Below are positions 9,470 to 20,210 of a DNA stretch of 64,000 nt, one piece after another. The stretch's first letter is position 1, and every line of letters begins with the position of its first letter. The stretch lies in contig OX377203.1 in assembly GCA_947396885.1 (NCBI GenBank), positions 6,014,001-6,078,000 on the forward strand, given 5' to 3'. The DNA is from Heligmosomoides polygyrus polygyrus (lineage: Eukaryota; Nematoda; Chromadorea; Rhabditida; Heligmosomidae). The position numbers and the translations under genes are program-made. The notes below the pieces were generated by a model. That model saw only the letters and a list, made by a program, of their open reading frames with translations, was not told the origin of the DNA and did not search any database.

Positions 9470-9812
9470 AGGCCCCACACACTTTTACGGCAACGCGCAG
9501 CCTTATCTTAACAATAGAGACGCTGAACTCACCGTGGTGGCGGCAAAAATAATCCACATCAGTATTGCGGCGGCCGCCGCTGATTTCGCGCCGATTCGGC
9601 GCTGACAGAGACTCTCTGCACTCTAGCCTTTCGCGGAGGGGAGCGGCCAGAGCGTGGACAGAAGGCGGGAAGGCGAATAGCAGTGGGTCCCAACTAGAAA
9701 TACAGTGCCTCGTCGACCCGTGCCTCTTCCGCTTGCCGCCTGCAGGACTGCAGGAGCGGCGTGACTCATCGTTCTCGCCGCCTGCCGTTCGTCACAAAAA
9801 TATGTGGGGCCT
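9470..9812. mobile_element. PIF/Harbinger-like MITE (Tourist type)
   Basis: The terminal inverted repeats begin AGGCCCCACA on both sides and the element is 343 bp. It is flanked by a 3-bp TAA duplication (9467-9469 and 9813-9815). The interior is GC-rich and has no transposase. The 3-bp TWA duplication plus AGGCC ends is the signature of PIF/Harbinger-derived MITEs. Related copies occur at 11193-12542, 20526-20648, 34771-35088 and 39149-39537. Confidence 0.75.
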
Positions 9813-9815
9813 TAA

Positions 9816-11192
9816 ATCTCGTCCGGACCGCCAGCGAACGGCTAGCGACGTCGCTCACGTGAGCGTGCCGCTCCTCATGGTTAAGCAAGTAAACGTGCCG
9901 CCTCCCTTCCAAACTTACACCCGCCTGGCAATTCAGCTGCTAGATATTGTTTTGATTACAAGTTCTGGTTAGTTTTGATTACAACTACAATAACGTGGAA
10001 GGAGAAGAGTATTTATTCTTTCGAATAAATTTAGGCAATAAATAAATGGTGGGCTGGAAGTGGAACGGTTGGCAACAGCGAAATGAATGACCTATTCACT
10101 CAGAAGCACTTCAATGACTCCGTGCTAGAATTTGCTCAGGTCTGTTTTAAACCATTACTCCAAAACAAACAAAATTTCCAGTCCTTTTTTCTTGGTGTGA
10201 AATATTTTATTATCCTATATGTGTTCTTTATATTTCCTCAAGAATAGGCTGTTATGTTTTGTTGGGATCAAGACTCTAGCGCCAGGCAGGAATCGAACTC
10301 GCACTACTTGCTAACCGGGCAAGAATACTGTACGCTATTGGAAATTTAATTTCTCAGAAGTGCTGGGAAGAAATTTCACATCTGTGCAAACGATTTCATT
10401 GAGTTTGCTTGCACAGCTGTTAGTTTGCAGACAACTAACTGTTGGTTTGCACACAATAACTCATCACTAAGGAACTGTTAACGTGGTGCATGTGAGATGA
10501 AACCTGTATAGGCAATCATGCTGCAGCAAACACCGAGCAGTAGAGAGCGTGCAGAAAGTAGTAGGCGGCATCTCACAGTTTGCACAAAAGAATAAAAAGG
10601 GCAACAACTCCTTCTTAAGACTATAGCAAGTTTCGACAACGTATTCGACAACGTACCTATACTCCTTACAGATGGCCAATGGAGACAACTCTCTGCTTGG
10701 CTGTGCAGTGGTCGAGTACAATGGTAAATTCAACGTTGTGTGCCAATATAAAGTCGAGTAAGTTTCACCGTTAAAGGGTTTTTAGATCGTGGTAAAAGCG
10801 ACGTTGCAAAAGCCTCCTAAGAAAATGCTGTTTGAAGAACATGTAGTGCCACCGGTAAATCAGAAAGGTGCTTTCCTATAATTCAGGAAGAACGACGCTG
10901 AGAACGAAAATGTTTAGAGTGATACTCTCCTCTCTATCGTGCTGTTGCACCCCTGAGAAAACAATTAGCTGAACCACTGACTTCTGCCTCACCGCCGTAC
11001 GACCTTAGAGTCACGTTTCATGGAGGAATGGGCAGAAGAATAGAATTTGATGTAGATGCCATACAATCCCCTTCTTCCCTTGGGGCGGTCTACGTAGGAT
11101 GGCACAGGCCAGTCGTTTTTGTAGAGCCGATTCTGAGCCATTGGTCCTCTCCAGGGTCTGACTTCGAGTTTTCCAGGCTACGTAGTAGGCAA
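9816..11192. other. Unassigned intergenic sequence with a tRNA-like relic
   Basis: No gene is supported in this stretch. The longest ORFs lack recognisable domains or biased composition. It contains the tRNA-like relic at 10245-10335, listed separately, and otherwise AT-rich sequence. Confidence 0.5.
10245..10335 (-). repeat. tRNA-derived SINE-like relic
   Basis: On the minus strand it has a B-box-like GAGTTCGATTCC followed by GGCGCTAGAGTCTTGATC and CAACAAAACAT. The same arrangement, B box then GGCGCTAGA then TTTTGATC then CAACAAAACATC, is present on the plus strand at 21985-22052. The two copies define a small tRNA-headed repeat family. It is not a functional tRNA gene, because no closed cloverleaf is seen. 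Confidence 0.5.
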
Positions 11193-12542
11193 AGGCCTCC
11201 GCACACTTTTTCTGTCAAAGCGGTAGGCCTATCGTTAGTCATAGGGCGGAGACGAAGCGGATGCCGCCGCCAGCAAATCTTAAAGGCCCCACACACTTCT
11301 GCTGCAACGCCGCTCGCCGCAGTGATTAGGGGCGGAGAGTCGTTGGATACACCGCCCTCAGAAAGGGGCGGGGCAAGGGGCGCGCCGAGGACAAGATGTC
11401 CGGGTCCCTGCCTTCACATGGAGGCGTTGCATTTCTAATCACTTCCCTTGGCTCTGCATCTCTATCCTTAATGATTTCGTTCTTGAGATATGAGTCAGAA
11501 CCTTGTTCACCATATTTGAAACAAAAGAGTTCTCAGCTGCAGCGCCAAGGTTTTCTTCAGGTTCCGCCAATGTAGAACTGACCGGAATCACCCATAGTCT
11601 CTAGCTGAGCTGAAAATTTAAAGAATTGTGGCAAAAATTGAAAGAATCTAGAGAGGAGAGCGACGTTCTCCTTTCCTCAACTCCCTCCATAACCAAATGG
11701 AAAATGAGTGAAAAATGACTTCAGAGTTCCCCGAGATGCGCTTCCCAATCGTCCGCTATCAGCTGTTAGGTTTTTGGACGATGTCACGCCAATTAACGGC
11801 GGTTTCGAGCGCAACAAACTTGTCCAAATAGGGCGGCGCGGGCAGGGCGGGAAGTGGGCGGCGGGTAGCACGGTGTACTGAACAACCGCCCTCTGTGATT
11901 AGGGAAGAACAGGGACGCCCTTAAGGCCTCCGCACACTTGCGGCGAGCAGCGGGCGGCGGACGGCGAAAGCGATGAATCATCCCGCTCAGCGGCGGCCGT
12001 GGGTGCCGCTGATCGGCATGACTCATCGAAAAGCTAGAGCGCAGACAGTCTGCCCGCTAGAGCGGCGACGTCAATAATGATTCACATCATTATCGCCGCT
12101 GCCGCTCCGGCGGCGTCGCCTCCACCGCTCGCGGCCCTGATCTTCCCTAATCACGAGCTCTGCGTCTCTGCGTTATGGTTAAGGATAGGCCAGCAGCAAC
12201 GCCGCAGAAAAGTACGGGGCCCTTTACAGTGTCCACTTGCCGCCGATGTGCCGCTTTGGCGGAAGAAGCGGCTCCGCTAACGCTGCAGCGGCAATAATGA
12301 TTCAAGGCATCATTGTTGCATGACTTTGCCAGCGCCACGCGGCTGGTGGCAGAGACATGTGTGGGCTCTGGCTGATGGTGGCAGAAAGGGAAACGGATAT
12401 TATTAAGGACAATGATAATTGAACCGTATCGGCGATGGAGTGGTGCGGCGAAGCTGAGAGTGGTGCCGCCCCACGTCGTCTTTTAACTACTGCGCGGCAG
12501 TTTTACCCTCTGCCGCTTTGCCGCAAAAGTGTGTGGAGGCCC
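11193..12542. mobile_element. Cluster of nested PIF/Harbinger-like MITEs
   Basis: The clearest unit is 11924-12542 (619 bp), with ends AGGCCTCCGCACACTT and GTGTGGAGGCCC and a TTA duplication at 11921-11923 and 12543-12545. Additional left-type ends start at 11193 (AGGCCTCCGCACACTTTTT) and 11284 (after TAA, AGGCCCCACACACTT). A further right-type end lies at about 12207-12222 (GCCGCAGAAAAGTACGGGGC). More ends than one element needs means MITEs inserted into MITEs. The GC-rich ORFs here are by-products of composition. Confidence 0.65.
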
Positions 12543-12672
12543 TTAACCTCAATAAGAACTGATACCGATCTTGATCGTCAATACGCACGAGATCAGTCGC
12601 CTATATTCGCCATGCCAAATCGTTATAAAAAGCCGAACATGTGCAGATGTGCAGTGTTTGACACACTGCATG

Positions 12673-13772
12673 TGTCACGATCTCGTTACTTCGCCCTAAT
12701 AGCTTAACTCAGCCGACCTACCAACATCTACTGCTGCAGTCCTTTTTAGAAGCTACTCGGGCAGTGGGAATAAGCGTGTTGCATTCTACGACCGTGGCAG
12801 GCCATGCTCGAAACCCTGCTACAGCTACAGCACACTGTCATGCAATGAAGGATTGTGTCCAACTAGAGGAACACAATCGCTCTAAAATTTCAACTGTGCG
12901 GAAGTCGTTCACAAGTTTTTGTTATCTTCACCGAACTAAAGCAATGGTGATAGTGACAAATGCTGTTTTGTGAGGTCAATACTGAATAAAGATTTGATGC
13001 ATTCATTCGATTGTAGCAACTGGGAAATCAAGGTACAAGGCACAAGGTTGAGTGTATCTTTCAGTTAGCGAAAAATTTTTTTAGGCGTAATGGAATAGAG
13101 GCTCGTGTAGAGAGTGTTGGAAGCAATCAGCAATTTTACTGCTCGTAGGTCCACAAAATATAATAGTTCAATATGACGCAGTGAAATAATGAAAAACAAC
13201 GAAATGTCGGTCGCCATTATTCACCCGCCTCTGCGGCGCGCGCGGTCATTAAGCGCATGCATTTTCTTTCCTTCATGCGTATAACATCTACAGGGCACGT
13301 TCTGGACTGCGCGAATCATTCAAAACGTGCTCAGGAACAGGTTAAATGTGTGAAAGTAAAAGCGGCAGTATTAGGACAAACTGCTCTCCTGTGGTGCAAC
13401 ATGCCTGCACTTCCGCCGCAATCCACCAAAGCACTCTTTGTAAAATCGCAACAAAAAAGGCCGCCATAAAGGAGATAAGCACTATACTGCGGCAGAATAC
13501 CGCCGAGAACTGACAAGGAAAGGTTCTCAACTCAAGGTGTGCTTTTGAAAAGATGTAGGGCCCTGTGAGCGGAGTTCAGAACCGCTGTTAGTTTTGGCTG
13601 AACACTTTTTTAAAAGCCTGAAAAGGAGGTCTGAAAGCGCTCGCAACTATCGTCAATCCCCACGACACTCCACAAGATGTGCCTCGGCGGCGTAGTTGGT
13701 AGGAGGGACGCCTCAAAGGAGCACATCGGAGGTTTTAAGTTCAAGTCCGCGTATTGCCGAAATTCTTGCATA
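12673..13772. repeat. tRNA-tailed repeat, copy A
   Basis: It begins GTGTCACGATCTCGTTACTT and ends with a tRNA-like segment (13684-13765, containing GGCGTAGTTGGTAGGAGGG and AAGTTCAAGTCC). It is collinear with copy B (14519-16916), from which it differs by lacking the RTE insertion and a stretch of about 200 bp, and it matches the inverted copy C (17612-18945). At 13004-13020 it shows the uninterrupted version of the site where copy B carries a retrotransposon. No protein coding is supported. Confidence 0.75.
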
Positions 13773-13774
13773 TA

Positions 13775-14240
13775 CAGGGTGCCCCAAAATTATGGCGACA
13801 AGTTATTCAAAACCCCGAAAGCGAAAATGCAGCACTTTTGAAAAACCAACGATGAAACAATGTTTAATAGTCTAATGTGAACTATGAAAAATGTGATCAT
13901 ACTCTTTCAACCGTCACGTCCCGTCTGCCTCAAAAATGCTGTTGGGTACACTTCAAAATGTGAGAAGGCTTAGAACTTTAGATGTGTCATACCATAGAAA
14001 TGTGCTATGCGCTCACTCAGAAGGGGATGCTTGTTAGATTATTTGTACAAATACTGTTTTCGTCGAGCTGGCCAGCGACAAAATAACTTTTTTGGGTTTT
14101 GGATGGAATGGTTTTTGTTGGTTTATTTGGAGCTGTTGTGGTTGTTTCTAAAAAGTCATAGTTTTATATGCAAGCCAATGGGTAGTATAATAGATTGATT
14201 AACATTTTTGATCGTCCAAGCTTTTTATTTAGGCACCCTG
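13775..14240. mobile_element. Tc1/mariner-type non-autonomous element
   Basis: The 466-bp segment has terminal inverted repeats CAGGGTGCC...GGCACCCTG and is flanked by TA on both sides (13773-13774 and 14241-14242), the Tc1/mariner target duplication. No transposase ORF remains. It sits at the tRNA-like end of repeat copy A. Confidence 0.7.
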
Positions 14241-14242
14241 TA

Positions 14243-14518
14243 TAGGCGCCTTTTAAGATAGCGTTTTGAATAAGCAGTTTGTTTTGTTCTCCAAAAACTT
14301 GTCCAGCTTGATTTGAAAGATGCTAGCTAATTTTAAAGGCTTCCATCTTAATTAGCGCCCAGCTCGAGCTGAAGAAGTCTCATTAAAACATAGTTTGCTT
14401 CGCTTAGCGTCGACATAATAGAAGAAAAACAAGGAAATTAGATGCATTGTAAGTCAGGCACCTCCTTACGATTTACGATTTACGAAATTTTGGATTTCAT
14501 TTACGCACACCCCTGGTG
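14243..14518. other. Spacer with TTACGAT heptamer repeats
   Basis: No gene. It contains TTACGATTTACGATTTACGA at 14465-14484, followed by a conserved flank (AAATTTTGGATTTCATTTACG) that recurs in inverse orientation at 37204-37226. Confidence 0.5.
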
Positions 14519-14859
14519 AGTCACGATCTCGCTACTTCGACCTATAGATTAACTCAGCCGACCTAACAACATCTACTGCTGTAGTCCTTTTTAGAAGCTA
14601 CTCGGGCACTCCGAATAAGCGTGTTGCATTCTACGAACGTGGCAAGCCATGCTCGAAATCCTGCTACAGCTACAGCACACTGTCATGCAATGAAGGATTG
14701 TGTCCAACTAGAGGAACACAATCGCTCTAAAATTTCAACTGTGCGGAAGTCGTTCACAAGTTTTTGTTATCTTCACCGAACTAAAGCAATGGTGATAGTG
14801 ACAAATGCTGTTTTTTGAGGTCAATACTGAATAAATATTTGATGCATTGATGCGATACT

Positions 14860-15939
14860 TACTTACTTACTTTGATACTTCGATGGTCCTTTGTCGGCTG
14901 GAGGTATTCTCAGCCGGGACCACAACTCTTCCAGACCGCTCGATCTCTGGCTGCTTGCATCCAGTGAGGCAGACTCCGCTCTCTGAAAGATCTTGAGAAT
15001 GAGTCCGCCCATCGTGTTGGCGGTCGTCCCAGTGGTCTCTTATGGTCTCTCGGGAGCCATTCTGTGACACGGAGACTCCATCTATCGTCCTTTCGTCGAA
15101 GCAGGTGTCCGGCCCAGCGATATTTGGACTTCTTCATGTACTGCAGCGGGTCTGCTAATTGCGATTTCTCCCGTAGCTCCGAGCTTCGTAGGCCTTCTTG
15201 CCATTGCTGACGAAGGCTTGTCCTTAGAAGACATCTCTCCAGTGCACGATGCGTAGTTTGCATCGCTCTGGCGATTGACTTGTTGTCGGGCAGGGTTTCA
15301 GTCGCGTAACACATCGCAGGCAGTACAGAGGCGTTGAATATCGAGGCCCTGAGGCCGGGATCCTTGACCTGATCGGTGACTTCGCGAATCGAACTGAAGG
15401 CTGCCCATGCTGCGCGTCTCCTGCGGGCGATTTCAGGAGCGAGGTCGTTATCCATGTTCAGCTCTCTTCCCAGATAGACGTAGGAGTCGACCTGTTGTAG
15501 AGCGACTCCATTTAACCTTACGAGTCCCGTGTCACACCGCTGGTTGACCATAAACTGCGTTTTGGGCATATTCATGTCCAATCCAATCTTTATACCTGCC
15601 ACATTGTGCTCGTTCAGCATTTCCTCGACTTCTGCCGTGCTGGTAGAGATGAGAACAATATCGTCGGCGAAGCGAAGGTTGCTGATCCGTTTACCGTCGA
15701 CAAGGTAGCCTTTATCATTCCAGTTCAAGTCCTTCATGGCATCCTGGTGTGCCGCTGTGAATAGCTTGGGAGAAATCGTGTCTCCCCGCCGTACTCCTTT
15801 CCCGATAGGAATTTTAAGCTTTCTATCGAACAGCTGGATAATAGTCGATGTGTTCGAGAAGCACTCGTCGAGAAGTCGGATGTAGGGCGATGGTATACCA
15901 GCGTGCAAAAGTGCGTTCAAAACGGCGTTGATTTCCACA
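14860..15939 (-). mobile_element. 5'-truncated RTE-type non-LTR retrotransposon
   Basis: A minus-strand reverse-transcriptase fragment ends (3' side, left) in a short tandem tail, TTACTTACTTAC on the plus strand, typical of RTE elements. It is flanked by the perfect 11-bp duplication GATGCGATACT at 14849-14859 and 15940-15950. The paralogous, uninterrupted site in copy A (about 13004-13020) confirms the insertion. It is 5'-truncated, as expected from target-primed reverse transcription. Confidence 0.9.
14910..15938 (-). pseudogene. RTE reverse transcriptase, C-terminal 342 codons
   Basis: The frame is open to the truncation point. It carries an RT palm with KGVRRGDTISPKLF (about residue 48), the FADD catalytic box (LRFADDIVLIS, about residue 90) and a YVYLGREL thumb-type motif. 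The C-terminal region has HRALERCLL, KYRWAGHLLRRKDDRW and GRPPTRWADSF, typical of nematode RTE proteins. The endonuclease and the N-terminal part of RT are missing because of 5' truncation, so it cannot be autonomous. Lack of stops in 342 codons suggests recent insertion. It belongs to a different subfamily from the copies at 17.9 and 20.6 kb, which use YADD-like boxes and a KMLRWTAGVTRLDRVRN-type C-terminus. Confidence 0.85.
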
Positions 15940-17040
15940 GATGCGATACTAGCAACTGGGAAATCAAGGTTGAGTGTGTCCTTCAGTTAGCGAAAAAAAC
16001 ATTTTTTCAAGGCGTAGGGGAATAGAGGCTCGGAAGAATCGAGTGTTGAAAGCAACCAGCAATTCTATTGCTCGTAGGTCTACAAAATTGTTCAATATGA
16101 CGCAGTGCCATAAGGAAAAACAAGGAAATGTCGATCGCCATTATTCCTCCGCCTCTACGCCGCGCGCCATCATTATACGCACGCATTTTCTTGGTTTCAC
16201 AAATTGCGGCTTTCAGCTAATTTCAGCATGACTCTTGCTCTCACATATCATGGCGATAGAGCACGAAATCTTTCCTTCTTAGAAGGGAAGGATGCCGAAT
16301 GACCATGACGCTTTCTTATGAAATGTTTATTACTGGGTGCGTTTTCAAACGCTATTTCTAAATGAGTGTTCCATATTTGTATTTGTTAAACGCATCTGGG
16401 AACGGAGTTGTGGACCTCTAATGACAAGAGGCCCAGGTTGGCAGCAAACAGACGACTGCCGAACAGTGGATAGAAGAGCGCCGTGGTGAGGTGGAGTGGT
16501 TTGTGATTCGACTCCCCTGTGGTGCAACATGCCTGTACCTCCGCCGCGATCCACCAAAGCATTCTTTGTAAAATCGCAACAAAAAAGCCGCCATAAAGGA
16601 GATAAGCACTATACTGCTGCAGAATGCCGCCGAGAACTGACAAGGAAAGGTTCTCAACTCAAGGTGAGCTTTTGCGATGCTATTTTGACAGGATGTAGTG
16701 CCCTGTGAGCGGAGTCCAGAACCACAGTCAGTTTTTGCTGAGCACTTTTTAAAGGCCTGGAAAGGAGGTCTGAAAGCGTGCGCGCAACTACCATCAACCC
16801 CCACGACACTCCACAAGGTGTGCCTCGGCGGCGCAATTGGTAGGAGGGACGCCTCACAGGAGCACACCGAGGGTTTTAAGTTCAAGTCCGCGTACTGCCG
16901 AAATTCTAGCATATATTAGTTTATTGTTGTTACGCTTTCTCATGTTGATAGGAGTCAATTTTAGACCATCTGTGCTTATAGCAAACCAAGGCTGTCTGTT
17001 TGCGCCTTCTAAGTGCTAGATTTTCAACAATACCTATCTG

Positions 17041-17611
17041 CACAATACCATTTCTCTGAAAATAAACGGTTTTATTAGAATTCCTTTTTAGTCAGCAGCT
17101 ACGCGATAATACTATGAAACAAGTGAACACAAGCGTTCGTCACTCGAACAGCATCCTACAAAGCCGGTGAGGAACAATCCGTTTTCCTTGGCAAAGAATG
17201 ACCACTTCTTCCTCGGTGAACGCGCAATCCGGGTGTAGAGAAAGGACCCAGGGGAACATCGATATACCCAACTGCCACCCACGCGTAGAGCAGACACAGA
17301 AAGGTCCCATTTTCATTATACTACCTTCAACTTGAACAGCCTCTTCTTACTGACGGTCGATATCTCCACATAAGGACTTCAGAAGGAGTCCTTTTATGGC
17401 ATTTGCAACCACAATCTCTCTCCTTGTCGGTGGTTGAAATTCACTGTGAAAGTGGAAAGTAGTCGGCCGACAACACGTTCAGGTGAAAACGGCAGTGAGA
17501 ACGACGCTTATGTAACGATATGGCCCGGGTCCATAATATTCAACCTTAAGGTACGCGTATTTGTGTGCAGTTACGGTATTATTGGTGACATGGTATGACA
17601 TGGTAGTGGTA
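17041..17611. other. Spacer between inverted repeat arms
   Basis: This 571-bp stretch is bracketed by the inverted arms 16650-17040 and 17612 onwards. A 61-codon minus-strand ORF (17112-17297) has no recognisable domain. No terminal motif of a known transposon is visible. Confidence 0.4.
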
Positions 17612-18945
17612 CAGATAGGTATTGTTGAAAAACTACACTTAGAAGGCGCAAATAACAGCCTTAGTTTGTTGTAAGCATTGGTGGTCTAAAATTGACTCCT
17701 GTGATCATGAGAAAGCGTAATAACAATAAATTAATATGTGCAGAAATATCGGCAGCACTCGGACTCGAACTTAAAGCCCCTCCGGCGGCTCCTGTGAGGC
17801 GTCCCTCCTACCAACTGCGCCGCCGAGGCGCAACTTCGTTGGTGTCGTAGGGGTTGATGATAGATGCGCGCACGCTTTCAGACCTCCTTTTCAGGTCTTC
17901 AGAAAAGCATCATCATTTTCGTTAGCGTCTGTCCCGCTTGGTGGCGAGGTCCGCTCTTCTGGTGTGGTGACGCCAATTCTCCCGATCAAATGCTTGATCA
18001 GGGTGCACACCAGCCATCTTTAAGTCCAAGTGCAACGTATCTAGCCAACGTCCCCTGGGCCGCTTTCCAGGGACCTCAAGATTCAAGCTAATCTTACGGA
18101 CGGTGTCGTCGTTAGCGCGGAGGACGTGGCCTTACCATCGAAGACGAGCTTCGCGCAGCTTCTCGGCTATCGGGGCGACACCGAACTTCTGTCGTATGGT
18201 GTCGTTGCGAACGTGGTCCAAACGCGTAACTCCAGCCGTCCACCGTAGCATTTTCGTCTCCATTACACTGAGGCGGCTTTCAATTTCCTTCATCACGGGT
18301 CAACACTCAGCACCGTACGTTGCTGCTGGGCGAACAACTGTTCTATACACCTTTGACTTGAGGCGCTCAGGTATTATCCTCGTGATATTGCATCCATCAC
18401 GACGACGACGAGCAGTGGGGATAGCGCAGACTCTGATGCACACCTACGGTGATGGAAAATACCGTCGAGGTGCCCGTTGGCGCTCGCACTCGACTCCTTG
18501 GGCAAGAGTACAGAATGCGCACCCACTCAATAAGCTCTTCAGGAACACCATGTTCTCGCAACGCGTACCATATAACATCTCGCGGAACGCGGTCGAAGGC
18601 CTTCTCTAAGTCCAGGAAGGCAAAATGCACCGGTTTTTGTTTCTCGCGGTGCTTCTCTAGCAAAAGATGAACAGCGTGAATGGCATCAACAGTGCCACAG
18701 CCAGAGACGAAACCACACTGATTCGTGGAAAGCTGGACGACATCCCGGATACGTCCATCGACAATTCGCTCAAAGATTTTCATGGTGTGCGAAAGAAGGC
18801 GAATTGGACGGTAACTAGCGCAGTCCATGGTCTTCAGAAAAGCGTTCAGCAAAAAAACTAACCGTGGTTCTGGACTCCGCTCACGGGGCCATACATCCTG
18901 CCATAGCATCGCAATAGCATCGCAAAAGCTTACCTGGAGTTGGAA
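17612..18945. repeat. tRNA-tailed repeat, inverted copy C (interrupted by RTE)
   Basis: In reverse orientation this matches copies A and B. It starts GATAGGTATTGTTGAAAAAC (inverse of about 17020-17036), passes through the tRNA-like segment at 17745-17835, and after an insertion at 17909-18828 resumes with GTTCAGCAAAAAAACTAACC to about 18945. With 16650-17040 it forms a hairpin-capable inverted repeat. Confidence 0.7.
17909..18828 (-). pseudogene. RTE-type retrotransposon, 5'-truncated and internally deleted
   Basis: It is flanked by a perfect 15-bp duplication, GGTCTTCAGAAAAGC, at 17894-17908 and 18829-18843. On the minus strand it encodes RT fingers/palm (YRPIRLLSHTMKIFERIVD, CGFVSGCGTVDAIHAVHLL, FLDLEKAFDRVPRDVIWYAL), then jumps near 18400 to C-terminal sequence (VYRTVVRPAA-like, MLRWTAGVTRLDHVRND-like) with shifted frames and stops. 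The YADD box region is deleted. The 3' end is an ATGATG-type short tail at 17909-17915. The longest ORF, 18397-18996, starts in flanking repeat DNA and is therefore a chance fusion. Confidence 0.88.
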
Positions 18946-19735
18946 ACCTTTGCTTGTGAGGCTACTTGCATGCGTTGGGTGGTCACTCCAAGACAATCAA
19001 GTTTTCCATGCTGTAGTCATCGATGATAGTTTTGCCTAGGAGAAGGAAGCACTAATATCTCCACTGTGCTGCACGGTGCGCAGAGATGCTGCGGATGCTG
19101 CGCTAAGACTGATCAACTCGTTCAGTGGGTGAGCTTTCCAAGTAGGGCTTCGGGACGTGATCTATCTGAGCTTCTCATAACGAAACTGCTCTCTTCGCTC
19201 AGCGGGCAAAGCGCAATCGCATTAAAGTCAAGGGAAGAGACTTCGAGATGCGATTCATATCTCGGCAGTGGAAGAGCCCCACCGACCAACCAGAATCCGT
19301 TCTCGATGTCGACAGGGCGTGTCACCGTTGTTTTTGAAGAGCCACGTGGCTGCGACGAAAAAACCGCTCGCAGAGTAACGACGGAAGAACACTGGCAAAC
19401 AGAAATGTCTCTATGCCCTCTCTTCTCGAAATCTCCTCATCGATGCTCTCTTTCGTTCGCCATCTTTACTTCGTTACGAAATGGTAGTTTGGAGAAAGCG
19501 TTTGGTCAAGTGGTGTACGAATTAAGAGCCTAAGCATTTTCACACGCTAACCTCATTCCACTGTCTCCCATTGTCCGAGAATGAAACCGAGTTTTTACGC
19601 ATTGTACCGCCAACTAGAATGCTGTTAACTTCTTGGTTGAATTTATCATGTCAGAAACGTTCAAAGTCCTGTTTCCTTCGTGAACGAAAATCTTACGTTT
19701 GACAAGCAATGTGAAATGGCAGCACGAGATCCTCT
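18946..19735. other. Unassigned sequence
   Basis: A 155-codon plus-strand ORF (19066-19533) has no recognisable domain, signal peptide or splice-site framework, and no related copy elsewhere in the window. I see nothing else of note. Confidence 0.4.
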
Positions 19736-19739
19736 AGGT

Positions 19740-20205
19740 TGGTCTCCATTATCTTCTTGCCTTCACTGCCTTCACTAAGGCATTCCCGAATCCTTGCTCG
19801 CGCTTTTAAGGCCTGCGCAAGACCATTGCTTGAACATAGAACGGCTGGTTTTAACCCGCACAAGAAGAGACTAGTTAGAAAGATTGAATCCGCCGAAAAT
19901 AGTTTGGCAAGGAAAGCAGTAGCAGTTAGTTCCTTTTATCATCAAATTTCCTCTTCAAAGAACAGTAGTGTCAATCTGGGTTTGCAGACACTGGAACATA
20001 AAAGAAAAATTTGTTTCACAAAATCCTCTGCAGCAAATATGATCTGTTCGTGCATCCAATTGGTGTGGAGAGGGATTCAACTACCCGAAGGCGAGAACTA
20101 GATTCACTATTTCTTCGCCCACCGCACAGGTTCCGAATTTGTCGAGATAAGCGGGAAAGCATGACCCTTATGACTCCAATATTACATTGTTGGACTTTTA
20201 TTTGA
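19740..20205 (+). pseudogene. CR1-like reverse transcriptase C-terminal fragment
   Basis: The first frame reads FKACARPLLEHRTAGFNPHKK...IESAENSLARKAV...NLGLQTLEHKRKI, which matches the CR1 consensus 'AYKxYVRPILEYGxxVWNP...IExVQxxFTRK...LxLxxLExRR'. It shifts near 20010 into a second frame (FHKILCSKYDLFV...RRELDSLFLRPPHRF) that continues the family's C-terminus. Frameshift and truncation make it a dead fragment. Confidence 0.65.
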
Positions 20206-20210
20206 ATCCT

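Larger units (their letters stand above)
14519..17040. repeat. tRNA-tailed repeat, copy B (interrupted by RTE)
   Basis: It matches copy A from GAGTCACGATCTCGCTACTT onwards. It is interrupted at 14860-15939 by a retrotransposon with an 11-bp duplication and then resumes with AGCAACTGGGAAATCAAGG. It ends with the same tRNA-like segment at about 16818-16908. The sequence 16650-17040 is repeated in inverted orientation in 17612-18945, forming a large inverted repeat. Confidence 0.75.

Noticed and set aside
11028..12338. Several GC-rich ORFs of 60-136 codons
   Set aside because: They lie in MITE DNA with palindromic GC-rich repeats; translations are arginine/alanine/proline-rich on both strands, as expected from composition.
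17745..17835. Apparent tRNA gene (A-box and B-box motifs) on the minus strand
   Set aside because: It is one of three copies of a repeat end (also 13684 and 16818) and does not close a clean acceptor stem, so it is a tRNA-derived repeat part rather than a gene.
18397..18996. 199-codon ORF as a complete RT gene
   Set aside because: Its start lies beyond the target duplication in flanking repeat DNA; only the part inside 17909-18828 is retrotransposon, so the ORF is a chance fusion.
19066..19533. 155-codon plus-strand ORF
   Set aside because: No domain, no splice context and no copy elsewhere; not enough to call a gene.
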